Positions 37,749 through 49,180 of a DNA stretch of 64,000 bases are shown here, in pieces. The stretch comes from Megalopta genalis. Taxonomy: Eukaryota > Arthropoda > Insecta > Hymenoptera > Halictidae. The notes beneath the pieces are model-generated. The model worked only from the letters and a program-made list of their open reading frames with translations. It was not told where the DNA came from and ran no database searches. The position numbers were made by a program, and so were the translations under genes. The stretch covers positions 5,184,814 to 5,248,813 of the forward strand of contig NC_135018.1 of the NCBI RefSeq assembly GCF_051020955.1. The letters are read 5' to 3'. The stretch's first letter is position 1, and every line of letters begins with the position of its first letter.

Positions 37749-37902
37749 ATTTGTGGTAGATAGACAAGCATTCCTGATAGCGGATTCGTGCTGCGACGAT
37801 GACATGTCAATAAGACAATCACTTAATGAAGCACCACTGTCGTATCCCAGATCGCTCGACATGCCGATATTCCAAAATCGCTGCGCTGGTGAAACAGTCG
37901 AC
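37749..37902 (-). CDS. Candidate internal coding exon, unknown protein
   Basis: On the minus strand a strong pyrimidine tract and TCAACAG precede a 154-nt open stretch that ends AAAT/GTAAGTAA, an excellent donor. In the open frame it reads STVSPAQRFWNIGMSSDLGY, then DSGASLSDCLIDMSSSQHES. GC content is higher than in the flanks. Entry leaves one base to complete a codon and exit is phase 0. The DSG-x-S-x-S cluster resembles a phosphodegron, but I do not recognise the family. Partner exons are not identified in the window. Confidence 0.4.
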
Positions 37903-38561
37903 CTGTTGAGGAAAGCGAAAATCGAGAATGGTGAAACTCTGCGGCGCTTATACCGGGTAGAGCATATTCACGCCAAGGATACACATTAAAACTGCTAATT
38001 TATACTTCGCGATAATATGTACTACGTTGGCACACAAACAATTGTAGTTTTGAAGTACAAAGTTCAACACTAAACATATCGAGCACCAGATAGCATGTAT
38101 TGCTTTATAAGAATAAATGAGAATGCATGAATTAAGAAATATGTTCAATTATTTCATGTGGAAGTGTTTTCGTAACTACAGCAATTTTAAAAGAAAGATA
38201 TAATTAGCATTTATATATACTCAATATTTCGAATGTTGATGAGAATTTAATGAAAAATATTTGCATTCCATATTCTACGTATACATATGGACGGTGCAAT
38301 TCACCATGATAGCAAGAGTAAATAAATTTTATTTATTTATCTTGAATGAGTCGATAATACCGAACGTATGGAAAAGTGCACAATTTGTCAATTTACAATA
38401 TATTGACAATATTGTACTGATAATATACGATATTAATACACATATATTGATTGTTTATTCATTTAACCTGAGCATTTCAAATATCTTACTAAATGGTTAA
38501 CGAAAAAATGACAGGAGAAACCTTAACTAAGTTTCAACAAGTTTTTAACGTGTATTGTGGT
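37903..38561. other. Intergenic, nothing recognised
   Basis: AT-rich with short frames that show no recognisable product. The last 8 bases are the target duplication of the hAT MITE that follows. Confidence 0.4.
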
Positions 38562-38860
38562 CAGTATTGCCAGGGAATCGATGGCGCGAGGGGATTCTCT
38601 TTGCCCTTCCCTTCTCTCGCAACTGCAACCGCCACCAAACTGAAGTTAGAGTAATAGAGGAAGATACGTAGCAGCACTAGATCGTCACGTCATGATGCTA
38701 GGTCAGCTTTTTGCTCACGACGCATCCTCGCCATTTCAGTGCTTTCCTATCCGAGACTCTCTGGTAGGAGTGACAGAAAAAAGAACTTGTGGATAATTGA
38801 GGGAAGGGAATTGCGACGACCGGGGAGCCCCATTACACCATCACTTCCCTGGCAACACTG
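38562..38860. mobile_element. hAT-type MITE with 8-bp target duplication
   Basis: 299 bp with ends CAGTATTGCCAGGGAA and (inverted) CAGTGTTGCCAGGGAA. Exact 8-bp duplications ATTGTGGT lie at 38554-38561 and 38861-38868. The length of the duplication and the CAG-type ends point to the hAT superfamily. There is no transposase. Confidence 0.88.
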
Positions 38861-38868
38861 ATTGTGGT

Positions 38869-41800
38869 AAACAACAAATTTTGTATTTCTCAATTATGCA
38901 TATTTCTATTTATTCTGGATACCTAAGGTCGCCTAAAAATCATTAGTCTTGTAATAAAAGTATACTATAGAAGTAACATATTTAATGTATGTACTAAAGT
39001 TAGGTGGATCACGCTGTACATTCATTATCTAAGAGTCGAAATTATTATTCTGTACCAATTATAAGAAACAGAAACCAGATGAGTTTGTATTTATTTATCT
39101 AATAAATTGATAGAATTATAAATAACAATATTATGTACACCCTTGAATTCATTCAATCTTTCCGCCGTTTCAAATTTTACTCACTGCCTTGTGCCACGAG
39201 TGCACGAAATAATTATCCTAATTAGAATTCCAAGAAACTAGGAAACGTATGAATATACTTTTTTTATAAGTAACGATTTTATTATATGTGCAACATCAGT
39301 ATACCTATATTTTATGTAGTTCCAAAATTCCCATACTCGTCTCTGTCATAAATGCATAAAATCTATGCTCTACCGCAATTGAAATCTTTTTTTACTTTCA
39401 TGAAAAGCGAAAATTTCGCCAAATTATCGGACGTAACTGGCCATCAACTCGATTCCAAATGAAATTGTACAGTGCGATGCACGAACTAGGTTTTTTTCTC
39501 TTGGCGTGTGATTGAACGACTGTGTTGTAAAAGAACGGTAGAAGCCTCAGTGCTCAGTGCGATCGATGCGTAGTTTTTGTATCGTACAGCGCGGTCGGTT
39601 ACAAAACACGCAATACACTAATTCTCTTTTTCCTCGTCGCTTAGCCGAGTCGGTAGTTTTTCAAGGCTCCGTGGATTTCACAAGATACGCGGCAACACGG
39701 CTCGTGGTCTCGCCAGAACGACCGTACCAAATTCCGTCCTTTTTCCCCATTCTTCGTTCCAGGGGTTATTTAGAATAGCCTAGCCGCCGCGACGCGATTG
39801 ATTCGTACCGCAAACAACCAACGGTTATTCGGCCCAAGTAAACCCATTTTGCCAAAACATGGACAACATCTTAACACTTTATCTACAGCAAGCCTGTAAA
39901 CCAGTTAGTTATTTTTGACGAGAATACCCGGCATAACACAAAACGTTGTTATTTCTTCTTGACGAGTATACTCACCAGAAACAACTGATTAAGAAGGATA
40001 TATAGGGTGACCCATTTAAATCGATCCAGTCAAATACCTTCGAAACCGACGATGATAGTAAAAGATGTTTCAAACGAAATTTGAATGCTTTTAGAGGACA
40101 CGTAATTTGATGTTAATAGGATATTTTTAGGTGAACACGTCGAGAACATATGAAGGTCAACTTTACTTTTTTAAATGGAATCATATATTTTTTATTATAC
40201 TAGTCAATTCAGCTTGTCATTCTGTTCATAACAATATTAAGGCATTTATTACGAAAAATGTTTGGTTTTGAAGATATTTTAATTTTAGTATTGCACAGTG
40301 TTAGAGAGCACTCATTTATCTAAAGTTGGCGTTCAAAAATATGATCTTCAGCCTGAATGCAAAGATTTACTCTTGTCTCTAAAAGATACTAAAATTCAAA
40401 TATTTTCTAAACTAATGATTTCTCCAATGATTACCACTCTTGTTTTCTAAGCATATTGAAATCTACACCTTACACCAATCTTTAGCTCCCACCATAATCC
40501 TACATACTATCCATTTTCTGCTGTATATATTTTCTATTTTTATTTTGACATCTTTTATATTTTGACATTTATTATGACATCACACCTCTTTGAGGTTTTG
40601 GTTAAGTTTTGGCAATGTATGGCCGGAGTGGTCAGCAGCACAAATAACTCGTGAAATTTATATGCACTCGACGATCCATGATTCGTATTTATTATGCGAG
40701 ACTCATTTACGGAGCAAGCGGCACGAATTATTGAAACTTGAATTATTGAAATTGAATATGTGTTCATAAATATCGAGCTTGCAAATGATCGCTAAAGATT
40801 CGAGTATCATCGTAATAATTAATTAAACGTCGACGTAGATCCTTTGAAATTTGTGGAAAAAAGTGACAATTTAATCAAATGTCATCATTATTCAAATATA
40901 TAACATATTTGATAAATCTGATTTGTCTAGATGTTGGTTTGAGATAATTGTGAAAAATAATTTGTCCTAGGCTATTTCATTATTTGGCTATCCAATTAAA
41001 TAATTTCTTGTTTGACTTTTTATTCAATTTATTTCATATGCACTTTTTAATGGAAGAACAGAGGAGAGACTGGTCTCGTTTATTAAAACAGTGAATTATT
41101 ACACTACGGACGACTTTCTGTGCCAAAATAAAACTTTTATCACGACCTTCTATGTCAAATTATTTATCTCATATAAATAAGAAGTTGCTTGAAAATGATT
41201 TATTTAATTTTCATACAAGAAAATTACCTTCTCCGTCGTTTCTAAAATAATATTCTTAAATTAATTGAAAGTATTCGTTTTTTCAATTTCTCACTTTTAT
41301 TTTACTCAAGCCTCAGATTAGTTTTTGCCGAAGATGTATTGTATCGTGACTGCACTTGTACCGAGTCAGTTCATTATACAATATGTATGTATGCGTTCCG
41401 CGGCGAATATAATTCGGACGCGTTTGTGATGTGCAGTTGGTAAAACGGCCAATAAAAAATGGGATTGAATGAAGAAAGAAACCGCTGCGCGAAGATTAAA
41501 TCGACGAGATACACACCGGCTGCGGACCACGCGCCATGTGTTTACCTTATCCCACCTCAAACAGGTTGTTGGTACACGTTTCGCAGACGGGATTATTCTT
41601 CCTGGAGGGCAGGCTTTGTCTTTATGCTTTTAATTACGGATATTCAACTTCCGAAGCAAAGAAGTCAATTGTCAAATAAAATCTCGAATCGCAAAGCGGA
41701 TTTTTGTTTGTAATGAAACTGCGAGGTAATTGTATACATCACTGATTTCTTGCTGATTTGTATTGTATTGTGGTCTTGAACCTTTGAAGTAACATATGGC

Positions 41801-42960
41801 ATTAGTTTGGGCCTTGTAGTGCTTAATAACAAATTATATATGAAACAAGTTCACTTCAAGGAGTTACAGTTAACCACTGAAAATTTGGCTATTTTTCCAT
41901 TTTATTTTATAACTCGAAATCTGTAATATAATAATAGAAAGTTTTTAAACACAAGTTACGTCTTTTCATAAAAATTGTTTAATAAGTTATGAAAAAAATA
42001 TAATAATTCTTACTTAAAAGATCAAAATTAGCAGTTTAATTATTATGAAATATATTTTATAATAAATGTAATAAAGAAATTATGACGTATTTACTAACTG
42101 TATAATAAAAGATAAAACATACAAGTTATCATATTTGCTAAAAAGAAACGAATTTTCGGAGAAATGGCTTATATTTTTGTTTATATTTATTTTCTTATTG
42201 TTTAAATAATGTGTCATTGATGATTTTTAATTACAGGAATTAATTACTTCCGAAGTTTGCAAGTTAACAAATAAAACGTAAAAATAGCTATGTTTTCGGG
42301 GGGAGGGGGGGGGGGGGTAATTTTAATTTCGTTAAAATGAATTTGAGCAGCATACATTGTTGCGTAATTACATAATTAAGCGCAACACGTCGCCAAAGTT
42401 TCACAATTTTCTGAACAACGCGTCGAGAATTGAATTCTTGAAAATTTAGTTTTATCAGTGGTTGGATACAGTTATGCTCTTACAAAATATTTATGTGACT
42501 TCTGAAAGCGAAAAGGATAAAAATTTCTCAATAGTTAATGACAACAAAATTAACGAAATCGAAAGTAAGCAGAGAGGAATTTAATGAAAACTTTGATGAA
42601 CTAAATATTTTTATTATCAACATGTAATTAGTGTGATAATACACATTGTTGCAACGATTGTCACAAAATTGCACAAAAATACCTCTAAAAAAATAAACGC
42701 AAGCAAGAAACCCTTTTGTATAAAAATGTAAAATTTTCCAATTAAATCATTAATGAATAAAAAAGTTTTCCCTTACATGTACAAAGATGATCTCAATAGC
42801 TTCGAGCAAAATTTCATAAATAAAATCAAATACGTCTGGCCCTCAAGACGAATAATGCCCATAATCCCTAAAGAAAATGAAAAAATTTTGTAAACAAAAT
42901 CCTTTCTCACGAAACAATTTCCATTTCTGTATCTATCTTCTAAACACGCAATGATCCGCA
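38869..42960. other. Intergenic; promoter-like patch 39,540-39,840; G-run at 42,298
   Basis: No gene supported. 39,540-39,840 is CG-rich with tandem TCAGTG words near 39,548 and a possible donor CCCAA/GTAAAC at its end, so it may be the promoter and first non-coding exon of a plus-strand gene. At 40,000, AGGGTGACCCATTTAAATCG resembles the start of a dispersed repeat. 42,298-42,317 is an almost pure G run. A frame at 41,459-41,713 has no recognisable product. Confidence 0.35.
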
Positions 42961-44892
42961 GTGCAGACACAACAGAACAACCGAGGTACTTCCGCAAGAA
43001 AACCCACTTTTACTAGTTCACACTTGCGACGCAACTTCAGGTATCCCCTGCCGGAAAACTTGAGTACAACACCATGTGCTACGAAAAATAGATGCGCCCG
43101 CCCGAAGGTTCACCGCACGTATACTTACATGTACGTAGTCCATAGAGAAAAAAAAGTCGATAAGAAGATGTTTTTAATTCCAGCCACTAAGTGGCCACCG
43201 AGAGATGGTGGTGGTGCGGCAGCCGAGACAAAGGACAAACAAAATCGGTGACGCGTAATCGAAAAAATGAGGAAAGGTTGTTCGCACGCGTTCGCGGGGA
43301 CAACAATAATAACGTCGTAGAAGAGTGTCACGCGTCGCCATTATCATCAGGGTCGAGGAAAGAAAGGGTTGGCGTTGATGACGGCGCGCGAGCGGCTCGG
43401 GATCAGGCGAAACAAAAAGAGATAGACTAGAAACGGACGAGAGGGTATATAGGGTTCGACGACAGAGGAAAAGAGACGCGAACACTGTCGCCCGTGTCCC
43501 GTATTGCGTAGTAAGCGGTTGAATGGGTTACGTCACGCACCAGAGGCACAGCAAGAGGGTAAAAGCGCCGCGTCAGAGCCAGACATGCTACAGGCCAGAG
43601 CGGCCGTTTCTCGGTTGCGTCTTGTGTCGCGACGCGGATCAAGCGACTCGTTTTGCATCGAGAACTTCGGCCCCGACCTTTTGGCGCACGGGTCTGACGC
43701 GTTCACGCACTACGGATCACGCACTACCACCACCGCGTGGCGAGAAAAGTGCCGCGACACGCACATGCACACGTGCACAGGCACAATACTCCTAGTCGTA
43801 GTATATGCGCAGCATGTTTTACCGTTCGCGCATATTTCTGCGTGACAGGATGACGTCCAGACAGCGTTTTCCTGATGTGTCTCTACTGTGCGACCCGGTA
43901 TTTTTCCCCGGCAAAGAACGATTGATCGTCAAGATCAGGGGATACACTGTTTGTCTCGTTCTGCCGTTATTGAAGGAAAGTTCGTTAAATACTCGGGGGG
44001 AGGTACCCTCTCCCGCGTCGCACCCCACGTGTTTTCACGATCAAACACAACAGAAGGACACACTCGCGGCCGAGAGCGTCTTTATTCTTTCCTTTCCTTC
44101 TGTACTGTCTTTCCCTCTCCTTCCCTCTCCTTCTCCTTATCCATTCCGTTACGTTTGTATTCCGTCTCGCTCCGTCTTTTCTAAACTCTTTATCCCTCTT
44201 CTTCCGCTCCCTCTCTACCCACACGTACACGCGCACGGATACGGGCACACACACGCGCGCATCGTCGTGGTCAAGTGTCCTCCTCTCCTGTGTCTACACC
44301 AAGGAAGAAAAGGATGTCAACGTTTCCTTTTCCGATCGGTCTAACAGTGTACTTCTCTTCTTACGTTTGCTTGAATGCCCAAGGCCCCGCTGAGTCACCA
44401 AGGAAACTGGCACCGCGTTCCACGTGGGTAAACGTGTTCCTTCAAAACATCGTCACAATCCTCGTCACTGCCGCGCGCATTCCATCGTGTATAGCCGTGC
44501 GCTTGAAAGGCTATGCCAAGAAGTCTCTGGGATATCTTAACGGTCCACGATAGACGCGTGTTCCTAACTAGCACGAACTTGTACACCGATTATTGGTCGA
44601 TAGCCACCGCCGACGGAAACGCGAAAGGGTACGTCTCCAGAGACCAGACGCGAACACAACGTGCTCCGACCTCCCGACGAACGAGTCAGCTGGTACTGAT
44701 CCCCATCATGATCGCAACTGATCGCGACCAACCGCTAACTTGGCCACGGATCACGGACGGTAGACACGTCGTAGAATGTTTGCGAGCGGGCCTCGTGTCG
44801 CTTCGGGAATCCGATGTACGCGCCGCCGTCCGTGCGACCGCATTAACTAATCTCAGAGTCGTAGGCACTTCCGTCGAGAGGCCCTTCACCCC
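42961..44892. promoter_or_regulatory. CpG-rich island, possible promoter and leader region
   Basis: Nearly 2 kb that is strikingly GC- and CG-richer than its surroundings, with a 130-base pyrimidine tract (about 44,080-44,220) and CA/CG simple repeat (44,220-44,265). Many overlapping frames exist on all strands (up to 179 codons at 43,805-44,344), but their translations are low complexity and mutually shadowing. I read it as promoter plus non-coding leader of an unplaced gene. The Gypsy LTR begins at its right edge. Confidence 0.35.
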
Positions 44893-44975
44893 TGTTACGA
44901 CTCCCGTCTTGTTCGTATGTGAACATAGTAAATTAAACCGCCATCTTTAAATATTATTTTGGAGGGAATTTCAAA

Positions 44976-45563
44976 TTAACACATTAACACTATGCCGTCC
45001 GCAGATCTTAGATATGATTCTTTTGTTTGACGCCGACATAATAGCTTGGAAATTTTAGATTTTAAAAAAAAATTCGAAGATGGCGGTAATATAAATTCCT
45101 AAAATTAATATAAGTCATTCAAGAATTTTCGTACTTAATTCTTAGTTAAATAAGCACAATGCTATAGTTAGTTTGCTGCCTTTTAACACCCAAGAAATAT
45201 AGTTCAAATGTTATTTCAGTTTTTTAAAATGGCACCAAAGTGGTACCACCGGCATACAACAGATAGTTTTTGCATGGCACCAGCGTGGTGCCACCGGACG
45301 GCGTAGTGTTAAAGGCGGGGGATCTTGACGAAAGTATGCTAGGTAACGCAGCGACCGCCCCGCCTCGTTTTTCGTCCTAGAGCGGGCAATATTTTGTGTA
45401 ATCATAAAAAAATTTAGACTTAAAAAAGTTTATTTAAACTCTTAAAACTAAAAAAAATATTAAAAAAGAACTAAACACTAATTACAAAAAATGTTTTAAA
45501 GTACATATTTATGAGAAGTCGAGATAAATCGTAGTACTACGACTCCCGCCTTTAATGTGTTAA
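44976..45563. mobile_element. TTAA-flanked MITE inserted in the left Gypsy LTR
   Basis: The right LTR reads CAAATTAGAATAAC where the left reads CAAATTAA [insert] TTAAAATAAC, which defines the insertion precisely. Ends are TTAACACATTAA(AGGCGGG) and (inverted) TTAACACATTAAAGGCGGG. Its left terminus is split by a second MITE (44,984-45,312) that used the TTAA inside it. Confidence 0.8.
44984..45312. mobile_element. Second TTAA MITE nested inside the first
   Basis: 329 bp. TIR TTAACACTATGCCGTCCG against TTAACACTACGCCGTCCG (one mismatch), TTAA at each end. The right end carries two copies of a palindrome of the type TGGCACCAnnGTGGTnCCA (about 45,230 and 45,275). Confidence 0.88.
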
Positions 45564-45970
45564 AATAACTTCGTGTAATTACTTTATTTTGTTTATTATA
45601 AGATCAATAATATTCAAAACTATATGATAAAGCACTATGTAGAAATAAAATACAAATGTTAACGTTAGCAACGAACGATTGGAGCTCTTGTTGCATTTGT
45701 TGTTTGGAGCTCTTTCTGGACGGACGTATTAAATATTAAATATGTTTAATACAATTTTAGTTTTTATTTTGTCTGTATTAAAATCCACTAGAACCTCGCA
45801 CAACAAATTGGTGTCAAAAGTGGGGTTGCAAAATAAATTGCAAGATTAATTGCAACATTAGTTGCAAGATAAATTCTTCAGCAACAAGCACCTCTTCTCC
45901 GTTCTGGGTTTTTCCCGGAAGCAAAGGCTGAATACCGGAGCAAGGTAGTTTCAGCGACCCCGTAGTGAAG

Positions 45971-46293
45971 TTAACACGTTGAATGCCACGCGGGTTTTAC
46001 AGAAATTGTCCGTGGCGCCACGATGAATTTTCTTTTATGTGATACATATAATGTTGAAATATTATCTGCAATAGATAAGTTACAGTGTATAACCATGTTT
46101 GACATGTTAATTGCGACAGGGGTCACTGTTTGAATCGACGATGGTAATAATACCAAATTTTAGATATTGACATTTGTTTTAAATTATATATATTTCTATC
46201 AATTTGGGTGTGCCGGTCACCGGTGTCCCCCATGGCGTCACCGCCAAGTTAAGTGCCGGTCACCGGTGACCCCCGTGGCATTTAACGTGTTAA
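45971..46293. mobile_element. Third TTAA MITE, in the Gypsy leader
   Basis: 323 bp between TTAA copies. TIR TTAACACGTTGAATGCCACG against TTAACACGTTAAATGCCACG. The right end has two direct repeats each containing GCCGGTCACCGGTG followed by an ACCCCC-type run and nCATGGC/CGTGGC. Confidence 0.88.
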
Positions 46294-46698
46294 TTTCATC
46301 GCGCCCCCTGAAATCACGAGTGCGAAGAATTACCACTACATTTTTACCGATACATCGTGTTCGATACCTGTGGTCACAGAAACGTATACGTGTGCCACCT
46401 GGCGGTCGAATATATTTCTAATTTGGTTTGTCTGATGTCCGTTCGCACAGCTGCAGCGCGACGATCAACTCCGTCAAGGTCAAATTGTTACCCACCCCGT
46501 GCGTAGCGTTGTGGAGAACACTATCATCATCGAGGCGATCCTAAGGTCATCACCATCATTGAGGCGTTCTTGAGGTCATCACCATTATCGAAGTATTCCT
46601 GAGGTCATCACCATTATCGAGTTTTCTATTAATATTACGTAATTATTAGTAGTATTATTCGCTTAGTTAGTTAAAAGTATCTGGGAGGAGGCATTAAC

Positions 46699-47178
46699 TT
46701 GTTATCACTCTCAAAAGCTGAATTGGATAGAAATAAAATAAAACTTTTAGAAACAGAAATAGTCGCTGATTCCTTTGTGCATGAGGAATCAGTTGTGGTG
46801 GGGAATGATAGAGGAAGTAGTGAAAATAAGTTGATTTTACTGATAATAGAAAGAGAAAATATTAAGACAGTTTTGGTGATAAATGATTTAAGTTCAATGA
46901 TTTATACGAAAGATCATTTATTAATGCAGAGAAATAATGTTGTTAATTTTGTAAGTTCAGATCTCGAACCAGTATCACAGATTAATGCACATTTAATTGC
47001 TCAAGGTAAATTTAATATAGAGGATTTGAAAGGGTACACATTTAATGTAGGCGAAGCATTAGCTACTTATCAAGATAAATATTATATTTTCTATCTGGTA
47101 GTCAAAAAATTATCAAGTGAAAATACTGTCCAGAATAATTTAACTAAACATTCTGATGCTATGTATATTCTGATATAG
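46699..47178 (+). pseudogene. Pol fragment with macrodomain-like (TARG1-type) segment
   Basis: A 159-codon open frame within the Gypsy element. The first 75 residues (including RENIKTVLVINDLSS) match nothing I recognise. Residues about 78-140 have the layout of a macrodomain of the TARG1/OARD1 type: VVNFVSSDLEPVSQ, a helix ending HLIAQGKF, then FNVGEALATYQDKYYIFYLV and KKLS. The C-terminal part of the fold is missing because the frame runs into a deletion junction just before the integrase remnant. I infer the fold from pattern alone. Similar segments lie between RNase H and integrase in other insect Gypsy elements, as far as I recall. Confidence 0.5.
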
Positions 47179-47179
47179 A

Positions 47180-47880
47180 AAATATTACAGTAGCAGCTGC
47201 TTTTGCTCAAGAAATCATATGTCAATTTGGTTGTGCAAAAATGATTCATACTGATCAGGAAGTAATTTTATAAGTAAAACAATAGAACAATTTTGTAAAA
47301 TTTTTAAAATTCAGAAAATCGCATCAACTGTGTTTCATCCCGAATCTTTGGGTTCTTTAGAGCAAGCTCATAGAACTTTCATTACTTACCTTAAATATTT
47401 TTTTACAACAGAGCATTGGGACGAATGGATCAGATATGGCATTTTCTCTTATAATATCTCAATTCATGAAACTACAGGTTTTTCACCACACGAGCTTATC
47501 TTTGAAAGTAAGGCAATAATTCCATCGGAATTTGATAAACAAAAAGTATCAAAAACTTTCATTGATTATTTAGGCAATTCATTAATTAAATTAACTGCTA
47601 GTCAGTATTGCAGCAGAAAATTCCATTAAAGAAAAAGAAAAAATAAAGAATATTATGACAAACTTGTAAATACTTATCAGTTTCAAGAACGTGATTATGT
47701 TTATTTATTAAAAAAACCGAAAATTTTTAAATCCAATTGTGAACAGTTAGGACTATATAAAATCACACGCATGTTAAGTGATTTGACAACTGAAATAGCC
47801 ATAGGAATAAAAAAATTCAAAATCGCACATGTAAACAAACTAAAATTAGCATGTATAAGACTACATTTAATTGAATAATT
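47180..47880 (+). pseudogene. Gypsy integrase remnant, frameshifted
   Basis: Across several frames the integrase core is readable: FGCAKMIHTDQ, a target-search block with FHPESLGSLEQAHRTF, HWDEWIRYGIFSYN and ETTGFSPHELIFES (47,330-47,629), then a C-terminal YVYLLKKPK ... HVNKLKLA segment (47,693-47,850). Stops and frameshifts separate the parts, so it is not functional. In an intact element this enzyme inserts the retrotransposon cDNA. Confidence 0.8.
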
Positions 47881-48399
47881 ACATTTACTATAATTTAAGA
47901 ATTTTATTGGAACACCCAAGTTAGAGATTGTATTCATTACTGTAATATTGTGTCTCCTTACTGTTATGACTAATGATACACAAAATTTACTAACATGTAT
48001 GGCTTCATGGAATTATGAACAGGAAAGGCTGTTTCCAAACTTTTTTTGGAAACATCTTTCTAGAAGGTGTTACGGTTCTCATCTTGCCCGTATGTGAACA
48101 TAGTAAATTAAACCGCCATCTTTAAATATTATTTTGGAGGGAACTTCAAATTAGAATAACTTCATGTAACTATTTTATTTTGTTTATTATAGAATTAATA
48201 ATATTCAAAACTATGTGATAAAGCGCTACATAGAAATAAAATACGAATGTTAATGTTAGGAACGAACGATTGAGAATCGTCATATTTGTTGTTCGAAGCT
48301 CTTTCCGGACACAGACGTATTGAATATTAAATATATTTTATACAATTTGAGTTTTGATTTTGTCTTTATTAAAATCCACTAGAACCTCACGCAACACCA

Positions 48400-49171
48400 T
48401 CACATGTTATTTTTTAAGATGATTAATGCTCCAAAGCGATCTAACCATAGGTATGCAGTTCCATCATCGGTTAACCATTCTGATAACACTGTCCGACACG
48501 ATTTTTGAGTTCCTATAGCCACTATGAAATTCTTGTAGAGCTTCACTCCCTGAACAAGAATCCGAAAACCGAATTGCTCCATCACCCTTAGTTTTTTAAA
48601 TAAACAAACTTTTCTAAAAGCCCAAAATTTTCGACAAAAATGAGGTATTACATGAAAAGTAGAAACGTTAGAAAGTTCTAATTGGTGTTAAAAGATAGAG
48701 GAGAGTTTCCCGAATATAGTGGCATGCAATTTATTAATTGTTTCTGGTCCTAAATAGCAATTAATTGATGTGAAAGTTTAAAAAAGTGTCGACGTGAGCA
48801 TTTTCTGCGCAATATCTTTGTATTTTTACGAAAAGTTTTTTGTTCGGCACGAAAACAGATGAAGACATTTCTGAAGAAGAAACGGCCCGATAGAAGTGTC
48901 AGAACGATGTACATTTTGTTTGTTGAAGCTCTACAAGAATTTCATAGTGGCTATAGGAACCCAGAAAAAAAGTTTGATTTTGTCGGACAGTGTAATCATT
49001 ATGGATACGAGTATTAGATCAGGTTTTAACGGATCGTGCGAATAGGCAGGGGATGATGGGAAGGTCGGAATATTTCTTTTACGTTTGTAATAATGAGCAT
49101 TTCCGATTATGAAGGTCGTAGAATTTGGAATGGGGAATATACCTCTCATCCGAAATCTTAGAAATGCAATA
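48400..49171. repeat. Inverted repeat of unknown element
   Basis: About 48,482-48,546 (CTGTCCGACACG, CCTATAGCCACTATGAAATT, CTTGTAGAGCTTC) recurs inverted at about 48,925-48,996, arms of about 65 bp with a 380-bp centre. No target duplication or known TIR found. Short frames inside the arms are mirror images of each other and are not called. Confidence 0.6.
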
Positions 49172-49180
49172 GATAGTACA

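Larger units (their letters stand above)
44893..48396 (+). mobile_element. Gypsy-type LTR retrotransposon, internally deleted, with nested MITEs
   Basis: Two LTRs (TGTTACG...CAACA) at 44,893-45,805 (interrupted by nested MITEs) and 48,068-48,396. AATTGGTGTCAAAAGTGGGG directly after the left LTR is a primer-binding-site-like sequence. Internally, a leader with GAGGTCATCACCATT repeats (46,540-46,625), a macrodomain-like ORF and an integrase remnant survive. Gag, protease, reverse transcriptase and RNase H are missing. Clear matching target duplications are not visible (flanks ACCCC and CCATC). Confidence 0.85.

Noticed and set aside
43805..44344. 179-codon plus-strand ORF in the CpG-rich region
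   Set aside because: Low-complexity Pro/Ser/Leu translation through pyrimidine tracts, overlapped by other long frames on both strands, with no domains or splice context.
46440..46630. Repeated GAGGTCATCACCATT sequence as a separate minisatellite locus
   Set aside because: It sits in the leader of the Gypsy element between LTR and pol remnants and is best treated as part of that element.
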